From: Ochotona curzoniae
Taxonomy: Eukaryota; Chordata; Mammalia; Lagomorpha; Ochotonidae
Length of the DNA: 64,000 bases
NCBI RefSeq assembly: GCF_017591425.1
Contig: NW_024467121.1
Location: 19,542,707-19,606,706, forward strand
Reading direction: 5' to 3'
In this document: positions 1-11,790 of the stretch, piece by piece
Numbering within the stretch: position 1 is the stretch's first letter
How the letters are laid out: each line of letters begins with the position of its first letter
Program-made: the position numbers and the translations under genes
The notes under the pieces: model-generated
What the model was told of the DNA's origin: nothing
Seen by the model: the letters and a program-made list of their open reading frames with translations, nothing else
The model's database searches: none

Positions 1-435
1 TACTGCGCCTCTTGTTGCTGTTTGAAGCAGGGCTGAAATGTGGCCACGCATGTTCAAACTATTCTGCAGCTGGCTCATCGCCTAACACCCTGTCCTCAGG
101 TGGCTACACACTGGCCCAGTGAGAACCCTACTGGCTGTGGACCTGGGAGGTTCACCACAGAGAAGACATGGGGCATTCAAAACCAATTTTGCTTGAACAA
201 GAGCAGAAACTTCTAAAAACGATGCTGTAGATGGTTACTTGAAGAAAAATATACACATCAAATAATGATAAATGGCATGATTAGAGTTTTTAAATGGTGT
301 TTCACTCTGGATGAAAAGCTTCAGGAATTTTAAAATTTTCTTTGGAGTTTTTACATTATAGGACATATTTGAAAAAGAATGTTAACTTTAGAAGACGTTG
401 TTTTCTTCTAATTGGACTGAGTGAATTTGAATAGG

Positions 436-854
436 TAGATAAGCATATTAGCTTTTTATTGCCACAAGATACCCACAGGAGGTGTATTTATAAGCTCACA
501 GTTTTGGAGATTCTAGTCCAGGTTTGGACAGCCTTATTGGCCTGGCCTCTGAGAGGGTAGTGAACAAAACAGTGGAATACGAACGGAAGAGGGAAGATCA
601 TACGGTAATTCAGGAGGCCAGAGAGGCTGAGCCAAAATCCAGGCTGTCCTGTCAGCATTCCCATGAGAACCACCACCCAAGGGCACATTCCAGTGACCTA
701 AGCACTTGCCATCTGATCCTACCTCCTACACACTATAGCTGGATTAAGCTTCCACCCTTGCGTTACCAGCATTTTATTTTTTTTTCCCCAGCATCTTATA
801 AGATTTAAAGTGCTATATGATCTTGGGAACCAAATCATATTCAAACTATTGGAG
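436..854 (-). mobile_element. MaLR-type (MLT1/MST-like) LTR, degraded
   Basis: Read on the + strand, this has the order typical of a reversed mammalian MaLR solo LTR: 'ttattgccacaagatac', then 'ctcacagttttggag', a middle with 'gaggccagagaggctgag', 'ggattaagcttcca' and a terminal 'catattcaaactattgg'. This is recognised by memory of the family, with many differences. The first base of a C-type SINE follows directly at its end. The reading frames in it are chance. Confidence 0.55.
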
Positions 855-1181
855 CTGGGACCAGTGCTATGGCTTAGTGGGTTAAGCCACTTGCCTGTGG
901 CACTGACATCACATATGAGTGCTGATATGAGTACTGGCTGCCCTACTTCTGATTCAGTAACCTGCTAATGCACCTGGGAAAGCAGCAGAGGAGTCCTTGG
1001 AGTCCTGCACCTAAGTGAGAGACCCCGATGAAGCTCCTGGCTTCAGCCTAACCCAACCCAGGCCACTGTGGCCATTTGGGAAGTCATCAGACAGAAGACC
1101 TCTCTCTCACTCTTTCCCTCTCTCTGTCTTGGTGACCCCTGCCTTTCAAGTAAATAAACGAAATCCTTAAAAAAAAAAAAC
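855..1181 (+). mobile_element. Lagomorph C-type SINE, near full length
   Basis: Begins 'gctgggaccagtgctatgg' and continues 'gggttaagccacttgcctg', 'cctgggaaagcagcagagg', 'gaagctcctggcttcagcc' and a pyrimidine-rich 3' part. It ends 'caagtaaataaacgaaatc' and poly(A). All are standard landmarks of the lagomorph tRNA-derived SINE. It is diverged, so it is an old copy. Confidence 0.85.
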
Positions 1182-1225
1182 ATATCACAATGATCTACAT
1201 ACATGGAGGTTCCCTCACAGGCTGG

Positions 1226-1312
1226 GATTTTTTTTTTTTAATTTCAAATTTTCATGATACAGTTCTGCAGACTCAGGGAATTCCCTTTCCATCTTCCCTA
1301 TTCCCGCTACAG
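1226..1312 (+). mobile_element. Lagomorph L1 3'-end fragment
   Basis: A T-rich start, then 'catgatacagttctgcagac' and 'ggaattccctttccatc'. The same sequence type recurs at 17395-17460 ('tatgatacaattctgtag', 'gggattcccctcccc'), so both are copies of one repeat, probably an L1 3' untranslated end. Confidence 0.5.
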
Positions 1313-1384
1313 GCTAGGATTTCAAAGTTCTTCCTTAATAGTAATGATAATAATAACTGTTATGACAACACCAATGACAGCTAC

Positions 1385-1610
1385 CACCATTTGTTAAATG
1401 CTTGCCATTTTCTGAGTACTTGACATGCACTATATCACTTAAATACTGGAAAATCTCATGAAGTAGGTCTCTTGCTATGCATGTTTTACCAAATGGGGAA
1501 GCTGAGATGTGAAGAGGTTAAGGAACTTACCTACAGTCATAGAGCTAGTGAGTGATGGTGCCATAGATCTGAGTCGGTTAAAAGTCTGTACTCCTAATCT
1601 TTTTGCTATT
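1385..1610 (-). mobile_element. MIR, reverse orientation
   Basis: Order of motifs on +: 'tttctgagtacttgacatg', 'ccaaatggggaagctgag', 'gaggttaaggaacttacc', 'catagagctagtgagtg'. This is the reverse-complement MIR pattern (count of bases, gaggaaactgagg, gttaagtaacttgcc, cacacagctagtaag). Confidence 0.6.
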
Positions 1611-2897
1611 GAAAGTGCAAACATCACAGGGATCATAATGAGCTAATGTTTAAAATCTTGATGTTTTAGTTCATTTTATACTTTAGTAATGTTCTCTTCA
1701 CGTGTAATTGTTTTTCATTTAGCTATAGCAAAAATCAGTTTGAGGTGTAAGCTGAGCTTCCCTTTGTAATTCAGCTGTATTTACTTTTTAAAAACAAGCG
1801 TTAACAAGAATAAAACATACACAACTGAAGACATATATGTACATTCACATTATTAAATATAATTCAGCATATGCTAGCTGCATGATATAGGTCAAGTGTC
1901 AAGATGAAGGACATCATTGTGTTATTTAAATTTAATTACAACATTTGTCTGCAACGACAAGCTCACAATCTTTCTTCCATGGTGATAATCAAGTTGTAAA
2001 ATTCAGAAAAGATCGAGCCCATCCAATAAAAATTTAATAGCAGTGACAGCTTTAGTCTCCGATCCAACACAAATAATAAATTGTGATTTCGGCTCTAGGA
2101 AATAATCAAATGAAAACAATAAAAATCCACACCAGAATAAGAATCATTCTAGCTACAAGAAAAAAAACTGTTCCATGTGATGAAAGCTCCAAAATGAGTT
2201 TCTATTTGGATTCCTCTAAGGACCTCTTGGAGCTAGGCAAGGCACTTCCAGAGGCTGTGAGGAACTTCCTTAACCAGGCAGCCAATTAGTTTGCCCAGCC
2301 ACAGCCAGAGTCCAGACCTAATTCCAGGAATTGAGTCATATACGATAAACAAGGCTGAAGTTGTGGAGTACCCAGGAAACACCGGTCACATTATCATTTA
2401 GACCAGAAATAATCAAGACAGAAAGCATGAGCGCAAGGAATAGTATTGACCCAGGGCTCTGATTTCCGCCATCACTGCGCAGGGCTTGCCACTGGCTCTA
2501 GTTTCGGTTTGCTGGGTCCTGCCTTTGCGCCACCAAAGAGAAGGAAGTGATTGGACAAAATTGGAAGGCACTCTTTACTTGGAAGGTCTCTCTCTGCTGG
2601 TGTGCTGGCAGTTGGCTTGCTTCAGTAAGAGCAAGATTTGACCTTCCTCTTCTCAGGTGCAAATAGAAGCTACCACACACAGAACAGAAGTGCCAAGACG
2701 CCAACCACAAATATGTGCCATGTCATTTGAAGCTGATGGTCCAAAGCTAGAATGTCCTGAGTAAAATATCCTGAAGCTGGTGGTACAGAAGTGAACAATC
2801 TCCAAGAAAGGCTCCTTTGAAGGGAAGGGCAAAGAACAGGGTACAGCTTGGGTGTGATTCTGCACAAACAGGAAAATGGGAGGGGAGAAAGCATCTA

Positions 2898-2900
<3 letters not shown>
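1611..2900. other. No gene seen; AT-rich then mixed non-coding sequence
   Basis: No exon with acceptable splice sites, no SINE landmarks and no RNA gene recognised. The open frame at 2083-2289 has no family resemblance and is taken as chance. Confidence 0.5.

Positions 2901-2937
<37 letters not shown>
2901..2937 (+). repeat. (TG)n microsatellite, about 18 uninterrupted units
   Basis: An uninterrupted TG dinucleotide run. It produces spurious Cys-Val and Thr-His frames on the two strands. Likely length-polymorphic. Confidence 0.97.
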
Positions 2938-2939
<2 letters not shown>

Positions 2940-4456
2940 ATTAATAGAAATACCAAGATGGTTAAGAAATGTGCTCACTGGCCAGTCTGCTTGGGTGCAG
3001 CAAGACAAGGCATCGGGGAAGTGCATCCCACTGTGTACAAGCAGGTTTGCTGGTGGGAAGGTGAAAAGATAGTGAGACAAAGAACTTCCAAAATGGTCTC
3101 AGCATCTGACATGAGAAAGAGAAAAAGCACTAATTCATAAAAGGCATAAGCATGGAGGAGGTACCAGAAGAAGAAAATTTAACCAAGCTTTTTAATTTAG
3201 TCCTGTGGTGCACTGCTGGCCAGACTGTGGCTATATCTGGGACAGCCTCCTGCAATGCCTCTCTACGGCTTAGGACTCCTAGCCTCTTCAGAGGGTTCTC
3301 TGAAACCTCAGCATGCCGAGTCCTTTGGGGACGTCTAACCACCCTTCTCAGGGAGAGGCACATATACACAGAGCCCGCGGCCTCTTTTCTCTGGAGCATT
3401 TAAACCAGCAAACCAACACTCAGAATCCATACAGCTGCTTCCCTTCAAGCTCCCAAGGAGCCCTGAGGGTTTCTCATCTTCTGCTAGTCTTCCCCTGGAA
3501 GGGACCAGCTGCAAGTGCAGGAGTCTGTCAGCCTGCCTGGTAGCTCAGTAAGGACTGGGCAGCTGCTTCTCCAGTACTGTGGCCCTTTGTCAAATGTTAG
3601 ATCTCCCTCTAATCTGATGACTATACAGTGGATCCATGGAGTGGGGGTGGGATGGTGGTGTGGTCTGCACTGGGTTGATCAATAGGTACGTGATGGTGCT
3701 TACACACTCAGCCAGCACAGATCAGCTTAACATCAGCTGGCCGCAAGCACCTTTCTCAGCCATCTCCCATCAACCCTATGTTTGTTTCTTTCTGCTAGAC
3801 GTACTCTGGCATGACATCTGGGACATAAAACTCAGGAGACACAATTCTTAGTGTGACATCAGTGCCCAGGTAAGTCTCTGTTCTCTGTTGGGTAAACTTA
3901 CTGGGCAACTGCTTCTGGAAAGAGCTGCCATTCAACTGTAAAACATTTTCTTCCTTTTTACTCCCAACTCAGCCCTTCCCAGGAACCTGAAGCATTAGGG
4001 GATTAAAGTAACACAAGGGGGATTTTGTGATGTAACTCATGACTGAATTAGGCAGTGTGTGAGTTATGCTGACAGGAAGCTAATCTTTCCAGATGTCTGT
4101 CAGTTCATCTGCTCAGAGTGAGGTGTGGCCAGCACAGCAGGCTCTGAAGCTTTGGGACAGGGCAAAGAGAAGAACTTGGGCAGAGAGTGGTACTACAACT
4201 AAGGAGGCGGGTGAGAAGGCGGGTGAGAAGGAGGCAGGAGGGGCTTCTGGGGTGATCACAAGGTGTCTGTAGGAATCCCAGAACCTTGGCCCCAAGGCCT
4301 TTGGCACCATGAGCTCACATGGGCAAAGTGATGAAATACTCTTCAGGCTGTCACATGACTTTGACCAGGCTAACAACAAAGCATTGTTGTCATGGACTAC
4401 TGTCTCTTCCTTTCTGTTATTATGGACTGATTCACTGGTTCATGTAACAAATGTTT
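2938..4456. other. No gene seen; contains a small G-rich tandem motif
   Basis: No recognisable exon or full repeat. At about 4205-4235 'aggcgggtgag' is repeated in short tandem ('gaaggcgggtgagaaggc'), a tiny minisatellite-like run. Frames at 3130-3399 (-) and 3152-3403 (+) overlap each other and lack family similarity. Confidence 0.45.
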
Positions 4457-4615
4457 CTTGGAATTTATTTGAGAGACAGACATACAAAGAGAGTTCCAAA
4501 GGTCCTCAATGCTTGGGGTTGGGCCAGGCTAAGGCTAGGAGGTGGGACTGACCAGGCACTTCAATACCAAATGCAGGTATTCCAGGTTAACAGGCTAAAT
4601 ACCCAGTCTCAGCAA
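4457..4615 (-). mobile_element. C-type SINE fragment, reverse orientation
   Basis: 'aatttatttgagagacagac' is the reversed SINE tail. A shortened middle follows with 'gggccaggctaaggctagg', and the head remnant is 'caggttaacaggctaaata'. Much of the centre is missing. Confidence 0.5.
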
Positions 4616-4839
4616 GTATTTCTTGAATGTTCTAGTCACTTGGGACACAGGCACAATTCCAATGCAGTCCCTCTCCACACAGGGATAGAGATGTTCACTT
4701 CCAGGGTAGCAGAAGTTAAAGTGCACAGGTCAGCTTTGTGAAGCCTCTGGGAAAAGACAACCTTTGAGTTTCCCAGGCAGAGACAAACCATTAGCCTGCA
4801 AGAGATTAGCCTATTTCAGGGGTAGGAAAAGAATTTGTT

Positions 4840-4997
4840 AGTGGCCAGCTTTGCACCATAGCATCCCTTATGGGTACCAGTTTAAGCCTAGTTGCTCTTC
4901 TCCCTATCTGGCTCTTTGCTAATATGCCTGAGGAGCCAGCAGAGGATAGGCCAAGTGCTTGGAACCCTGCCACCCTAGGATTCTGGACCAGGCCTCC
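4840..4997 (+). mobile_element. C-type SINE fragment (5' half)
   Basis: Contains 'cccttatgggtaccagttt' (the B-box region), 'ctttgctaatatgcctgagg', 'cagcagaggataggccaagt' and 'ccctgccaccc'. It stops before the 3' half and is followed by a CCTCCC-rich run. Confidence 0.6.
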
Positions 4998-5019
4998 CTT
5001 CCTCCCTCCCTCCCTTCCT

Positions 5020-5339
5020 CTTTTAAAGATTCATTTATTCGGAAAGTTGAATTACAGGGAGAGAGACACAGAGAGATACAGATCTCCCTTCTTCCGGTTC
5101 ACTCCCCAACTACCTGTAACACCTGGGGCAAGGGCAACCTGAACTTTGGCGAATTCCAAAATCAAGGGCCTGGAAACCAACCTGGGTCTCATGTGGTGGT
5201 AAAGACCCATCCACTGCTGTATCCCAGACGCATATATGGAAACTGGCCAGGAGAAAGAGACAGGACATCAATCCCAGAACTCTGATATGGACTGCTGGTG
5301 TCCTAAGGTGGTGAGTAAGCCCTATGCCAAATGTCCAAG
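5020..5339 (-). mobile_element. C-type SINE, reverse orientation, near full length
   Basis: Starts 'ttttaaagattcatttattc', then the GA-rich 'gggagagagacacagagag', 'ttccggttcactccccaac', 'aaccaacctgggtctcatg' and a head remnant near 'aagccctatgccaaatgtcc'. The copy is diverged and abuts an old L1 end. Confidence 0.7.
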
Positions 5340-5845
5340 TAGATAGATATTGTAAATACTACAGTCTCCTGTCCTATAACAGATAGCCTGAACTTGTCTT
5401 CTATCTAACTGAAATGTGTAGTTTGTTTGTTTGTTTTACCAGGGTCTGTTTCCCCAGAGTCCCTGGTAACTACATTCTCTTCTGTGTTCCATGAGTTCTA
5501 TTTTTTAGATCCCATACACAAAAGAGATCGTGCAGTAACTGCCTTTCAGTGCCTGGCTTATTTCACTTAGCATAATGTCCTTAAGACTCATCCATGTTGT
5601 TGTGCATGACAAGATTTCTGTCTTTGTAAAGACTGAAGAGTATGCTACTGTGTCTGAATACCACTGCCTCGGGTTGTTTTCATGCCTTGGCTATTGTGAA
5701 TAATGTTACCATGAACACGGAAGCCATGAACATTGATGTCTCTGGTACTTCGGTTTAGTTTCTGTTACCTATATATATTCAGTAAAGGGACTGCTATATC
5801 ATGATAGTTCTGTCTTTAATTTTTTGAGGACTCTATCCTGTTTTC
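5340..5845 (+). mobile_element. Old L1 (L1M-type) 3' end
   Basis: Diagnostic L1 3' UTR phrases in order: 'tctatctaactgaaatgtg', 'gtgcctggcttatttcactt', 'agcataatgtccttaagac', 'catccatgttgttg', 'ggctattgtgaataatgtta'. No coding capacity. Confidence 0.75.
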
Positions 5846-6661
5846 TGTAACGGCTGTGAAACTAAACAGCAACAACGAAAATGGATCTAAAGGTCTGTAG
5901 TGTTCTAGAGATAATCACTTTTACATGATGGGAGAGAACTGATCATAAAAGGATTCTTCACTAGTAAATTGATACTCTGTCACTTGGGGAGACTGAGACT
6001 TCAAGTGACCCATTGTAAATAGTTACAATTCAACTGGTATTTGTACTTCCTGGAAGTATCACCCAAGGATCACCCAGGTGTTACAAGCATGTGTGCACAC
6101 ACACACACTCTCTTACTTGATATAAAACTCCTTTATATTAGATGTGGAGTTCCTGGTAGAATGATTATAGTTCTTTTTTTTAAACCGTAAGCTACCAGTA
6201 CTTCTATAAAAGCATGCAGGTACAAACAAATAAAAATCAATAGGCAGATGGAAGTAAACCACAGAAGAGAGATTCATTTTTGTCCATGACACATCAGACC
6301 ACAAATGAGATTAGCAACCTTTTTTGCTTATACTATTCAGAGCAAATGGACTGACATGATTTTTAACCAACCTTAAGGCGAGTTTCAAATTTTATCTAAG
6401 ACTTTAAGACAGCAAAAAAATAGCATAGTATACACAAAGGTGCAGAAAACATTTCCTGTCATATGTAGAAAATGTGTACTATGAAGAGCTACAAATATAT
6501 TTCAATCTTTCCTTTCTTTTTTTTTTTACACCAAGTATGCTCATGGAACTTCTTCATTAAGAAAAAAGGCACTATGACCACCTCAGGGGAGGCGTTAGAC
6601 TGTACAATATCTAAGAGCCGCGGAGTGCTTCCACAGCGACAGACTTGCAGCTTGTTCATAC

Positions 6662-6781
6662 CTGAGCCTCTTTTTAACCTTCTTCTGGCCAGTTTAATTT
6701 GATCCTGGAGAATCTGTACCCAGTCCCTGGGGCCAGGAAGTTTATCCACATGGTTAGCAGTACAGTACTTTTCTGTGAAGA
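6662..6781 (-). CDS. BEND7: BEND7 internal coding exon (second half of BEN domain)
   Basis: A 120-base exon with acceptor ttttcttccag|TCTTCACAG and donor GGCTCAG|GTATGAAC, phase 1 at both ends. Joined to the upstream exon it reads IK-VFTEKYCTANHVDKLPG, then PRDWVQILQDQIKLARRR and LKRGS. It completes the BEN domain and ends in a strongly basic helix (RRRLKRGS) suited to DNA contact. The donor is good, so a further exon should lie downstream. I could not identify a terminal coding exon between 6661 and position 1, so it is probably outside the window or very short. If the donor is not used, the frame stays open for 57 more codons to a stop at 6489-6491. Confidence 0.92.
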
Positions 6782-6969
6782 CTGGAAGAAAATACGAAAT
6801 AGAGTTAAGTATTGTAATAAATTAAAATACGCAAATCTGAACAAGGAACACAGGGGAAAGAAGTCTTTCTCTGAATGATGTCAATTTCACAGTACATGTC
6901 TTTGTCAATCTCCGTGTTAATATTCTTTTGGCAAAAATGGAGATTGGCTGGGTCCTGACAACATATAGT

Positions 6970-7105
6970 ATGCAAGGTACTTCAAAGTGTTTGTGGAAAA
7001 GTGGACTTACAAGAAAAACTAATTTTGGTGGGGAAAAAAAATTGAAATACACACCTAGGTGTTTCGTAAGACAATTTCTGTGAACTTTTTGAAGGTCCCT
7101 TATAC
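6970..7105. mobile_element. Short inverted-repeat (MITE-like) element
   Basis: About 130 bases bounded by 'ggtacttcaaagtgtttgtg' on the left and 'ctgtgaactttttgaaggtc' on the right. These are imperfect inverted repeats of each other (ggtac/ccttcaaaaagttca). Related sequences occur near 22122, 26331 and 35336, so it is a dispersed family. I cannot name it with certainty. Confidence 0.5.
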
Positions 7106-10100
7106 TGTGCTTTGCAATGAAACTGGCTAGAAAAACTAAGCTGTTCATACAAAAACTGCTCCTTCTCCTTGAGCTACATCCATGCGGCCTACACACAGAA
7201 AAAATAAAGCTTCCTGCTGTCTACTGGCCTCAAGACAAAGCTCACCAAATATATTGAAGGACTTCACTATTTCGTCTTTTATTATCAGCTCAACACTGAA
7301 CGCAAAACTGCATAAAATGATGTTCTCATCGTGATTCCTACTAACTCCATTAGAACTCAAAATAAATAGTAATGCAGTGTCATAGTATAAGTTCCAAATC
7401 CTTGCATCCTGTACTGGATCTGAGAAGGGAGCTACACTATGAGCCCAAAAGGAACTACAGACACGTCTATGAGAGGGCGAAGGGGAGGTGGGATGATGTG
7501 GCAGGGAAGCTGAGCACAGCGGGTATTGCACACAAGGCCTGGGGCCGAACCTGCTGCAGACTTCGCTCCTGAGCGCCTTTCCACCTGCCTCCTCAATTTC
7601 CTCTCTGCAAGGGCCAACATCTCGTCACATTGCACTGCCTTCTTGGTATTTAAGATACCAGGGAATTTTAATGTTTCCAAAGGGTTCTTATAAAAAAGAA
7701 ATGACAAAGGAAAATATTGACAGACTCAACTACGAGGAAAGGGGCATTTTCTACTGAATGAAAAATAAACATTTCATTAGAATGAAAAAAGCTAGATGTG
7801 CTAAATAGGACTGAAAATGTTCAATGTGTAAGAGCTTTTTTCAAATCAAAGAGGCAACTTCAAAAGTCTCCATGGATAAGTGAACAAAGTGTATTTAGCA
7901 GAAAACACTGGGTAAAACGTTCCCTATTATATAAATCAAAGAACTGAGAAATATACTTTATACCTACTAAACTGCAAAAGCATCTTTTAAAAAGCTACTA
8001 TTTCACATTGACAAAATTGTGGGTACACCGCATGCTGAAATGTTACTGTTAGCAAAGACAGAGAAGGAGGGACTTTGTCCTTGAACTAGAAGAAGAGAAA
8101 TGGCCTCCTTTGAAACCAGAGGGTAGAGTTCAAAGTGGTTCTAGCCTGAAGTGCTCTCTCCCGGGTCTTCAGTAGAATCCCTGGTGAGGGACTCACACAG
8201 TGTGAGGGGATGTTCAGAACCGGCTCGGAGCACAGGGGAACTGACTGTGGACAGTGGGTGAAAGCACGTGAGCAGCAGCTGGAGTGACAGCAATCTGCAC
8301 AGTGGTGTTCTTCCCCTCAGGCCCTTGCAGCTCTTTCCTGGGACAGAGGTCTAGGGTCAGGATTTTGCTGGAATCTGGCGGGAGAACAGGGACACAAAGC
8401 CCTCGAAGGTGCCCCCTAGAGTGAATTATGTCACCTTTGACCCCCACCGATCTGGGAAGTGGAGCCAGAAGATGGCTCACAGAGTTGAGCTGTCTACAGC
8501 TGTCAGGGAATGTCACTGTCAGTAGGGCTGGCAAGCAGGGTTCATGGAGATGGGCAGGAGACATCAAGAACTGTCCCCCTGAGTCATAGAGTGAAAGACA
8601 GCAGCTGTGCATGGGACTGCTAAGGTGGGAGGACTCAAATGTGGTAGAGATCAAGGTCACCAGGATGAAGTCCAGACAGTATGTGGCTAGGGTTCAGAGG
8701 AATCTTCCACACAATGATGATGATGAGGTTATCCAAGATGGGAGCAGAACCTGGGGTACCAGGGAGACACAAGCCATCGTAAGGGGAAAGATTCCAGGGC
8801 AGCCCTTGCTGAGGTGAGGAGTGATGGTTAGGAAGCAGGATTAAGCATCAGGAAAAATAGCAACCAGGCTCTACAAGGCATGACAGGTGGGACACAGGGG
8901 GGAAAGCTGCATCCGCCTGGAAGAGACCCAGAGGAAACAGGATCATTGAAGGGTAGGAATGCTTTGAAATCCCTTATACTAGTTCTAAGTAACTTCATGG
9001 TCTTCATTGTTTCTACTTCCCTTCAGGCACCTCTAACAACTAGTGCCTTGCACTGAACCAAAGCTGAAGAAACATCCTCTGGATACACAAATTTTCCAGT
9101 TTTGTTTCTACTGGAAGCCAACATAGCAGCTCTCATATTTAGACTAACTGGGGGAGGATGGCCTTACCTAAATCAGTAGGAAGTCTTAACTTGATATATT
9201 TAAAGAAGCAAGGTTTCATTGCCTTTAAATGCCCCTATAATAACATTTGCCAATTAGAGATCTGCCAAAAAGTCCCCGCAAATTCTGCTTTAATAAATAG
9301 AAAAATCTGTACTTAGCATTTTATTTACTTGTACCAAAAAATGTGTGCTAAAAATATGATTGAGTGCACTGTCTTAGCAGGTAAGCCTCTTCCCACTTGT
9401 AATATTATTTATACAATTAATTTCCATAGCAACGCCTCTCTTCTTAGACTGCAAAATGCATGAGTTGACATGATCACACATTAGAAAGTCGTGGTTCTCG
9501 ATTAACAAACTAAGCTTTGGACTGTGGCAACATCAAAATGACACCATGTGCATCAGCCACCAAGTTGGGGAGGCCCAAAGGGATGGCCGTGGAGAGCTTC
9601 TTCCCTGGCCCCTGCCGACCCCAAGGGGTTTCAGATCAGACCTTTCTCAGGTAACCCTATCAAATAAATAAATATACAAATAAACAAACAAAACAAAGAA
9701 ATAACCACTTTTGCACTTGATGTTTTCTACCTTCAATTAAAACACTGAGTTTAGTGGGAAGCAGTGAGGAAAAATCCACCTCCTGGGTTGGCCTCTGAGA
9801 CTTCTGAAAAAGCCTTTACAGGTAAATAGTTGCATTGGGCAAACTATCTGCATTCTAGTCCACTCTATCCCCAAACATAAAAGAGACTTATAACTAGAAT
9901 TTATCTACTGCAGACAAAACCCTCTTCTCTCTTAGAATGAGGCCAAAAGACTGTCATTGCAATGATGTGACAACAGTCAATAGCTCTGTGAATAGAAGGT
10001 ATGGAGTAAGCAGAATATATTTTTGCTATCTGATTCCACAGCTAAAGGTCATGCTATTATCCTGGTAACAGTTCCATTAGGAGTAATGATGTGAAAAGAG

Positions 10101-11559
10101 ATATTGCATTAATGCATAGGGCTTCCTACTTCGTTAATAGTGGGTCATTAAGAATCATTGAATAATTTGCATTCATTTTTAGAATGCAATATGTTCTAAA
10201 AAGACATTCTCCCACCCTCCTATTTTAATATATTAAGGAGAAGTGAAGGCTAATTTCAAACGAGTCCAAATAATCTCAGTAAGTGGAGTAAGGCCAACAA
10301 TTAAGCTATGTAAGAGTTAAAACATCTACTCTGCTTAATATAATTTAAGATCTGAAGACACAGAGAATTTTGCTAAGTCACTGGAGAAATGACAAATGCT
10401 CGATTTGATCTGTACATGAAGAATGACTTTCCCCAGATGCTTCATTCGTCTGAACCGTGTGTGCCCTTTAATTGTACATAAATAATGAATAAGCCGGTGG
10501 TGGCTGGGCAGATCCTTCCTGAAGAATGTGGCTTTGAATATCATCATCAATGAGCACTGTGCTCAGTGGCATGGCCGACACGCTGAATGCACCACCTTGA
10601 GAGTACAGTGGATTGGCCACGTTCCCCATGCAGCCATCCAATTCAAGCGCTGGATCCTAGGGGGGTTTCCACTTGTAGAACAAGGTACAAACTTTTCAAA
10701 CAAGTTACCATGCTGTGCAGAAATGAATGAACTCCTCCACAAACTGGACAACAGCAACAAGCAGCCCACTGCTGGGGTAGGCCACTCCTTTGTATCTACA
10801 TGTGGCCAAACCAACCAGATTAGCATCAAGCAGAAGTAAAGGTTGGCTCCTTGTCAGATGTGCCAAGCTCCTAGAGTCTGTTAGTGGATAGGGAGAGACA
10901 AGAGCCCAACAGTAGTGCCGCAGGAGACAATCAGTCTACTAACCAGGGACTGCTTGCAGGTGGAGACATGCAAAGTGACAGGGATTCCTGGGGAGTGGAA
11001 TATTATCATCACCCTCCCTTTGGTGAGAACATCATCAGTACTTGTCACACATTCTCTTCTCGCTCCTTGTGCTCTCTCAAAGTTATTATTTGAGATGTGT
11101 GTCATGCAGCTCATATGTATCTAATGGAATTTTTGTAATAACTAATGGGGTAGATATTGCAATCCTAAAGAACAGATGACAAAGATCAAAATATGGAAGG
11201 GTTAAAGAACAGTCCAGGCTATTAGGGATTATTTTCCACATAAATTATTTACTGTTTAATCTTATAGAAGATTACACAGACATTACACAAGAAAGGTGGT
11301 TGAATTCTAAATATAAGCAAAGTAACATGAAGGAACTACTTCCGTACCACATACTTGAACATAGAAGGTTACTTTCAGCCATGCCACTAGAAGCAGGGAG
11401 GAGAACTGGGCAGAGAGAACAGAGGTAGGCCCAAGGCTCTGGCCCATCGCCCACTTGTGCCCTCAGACCAGGGAGGCAGGAAGAGCCAGAGGGAAAAGCT
11501 GCAAATGGAAACTGGGCCACAGGTAGGATGCCAGTGCAGGTGTTTTCATGTTGATCTTT
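7106..11559. other. Intronic sequence, no gene or firm repeat recognised
   Basis: This lies inside the 23-kb BEND7 intron. The longest open frames (7145-7531 -, 8214-8660 -, 10528-10839 +) have no domain, no coherent splice context and no resemblance that I recognise. An A/T-rich low-complexity patch of ATAA/AACA units lies at about 9659-9700. Confidence 0.5.
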
Positions 11560-11790
11560 TTAAACTGGCACATAGTTGTAGATATGTTTAGAATACTGTG
11601 TGATAATCTGATACATGTATATCAGATTATCAAGGTAATTAGCATGTCCATTGCATTAGACATTTATATTTCTTTGTGTCAGGAACCCTTGAACTCCTCT
11701 CTTCTAGTCCTAACAAACTGTCGTGAACTATGGCCACTCTCTGTTACTACAGGACACTTGGACCATTATCTTGAACCTGAGATTTGATGA
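11560..11790 (+). mobile_element. Old L1 3' UTR fragment
   Basis: Contains 'ctgatacatgtatatcagat', 'aattagcatgtccattgcat', 'tttctttgtgtcaggaaccc' and 'actatggccactctctgtta'. This is the L1M 3' UTR order (tacatgtatacat, aattaacatatccatcac, tttgtggtgagaacac, actatagtcaccatgctgta). Confidence 0.6.

Noticed and set aside
2747..3140. Frames with Thr-His or Cys-Val repeats around 2901-2937
   Set aside because: Translation of the TG microsatellite.
8214..8660. 148-codon open frame on -
   Set aside because: Same strand as BEND7 and inside its long intron, but it shows no family similarity, and the BEN domain reads directly across the intron without it.
10528..10839. 103-codon open frame on + with reasonable composition
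   Set aside because: No domain or parent gene recognised and an equally long frame exists on the opposite strand.
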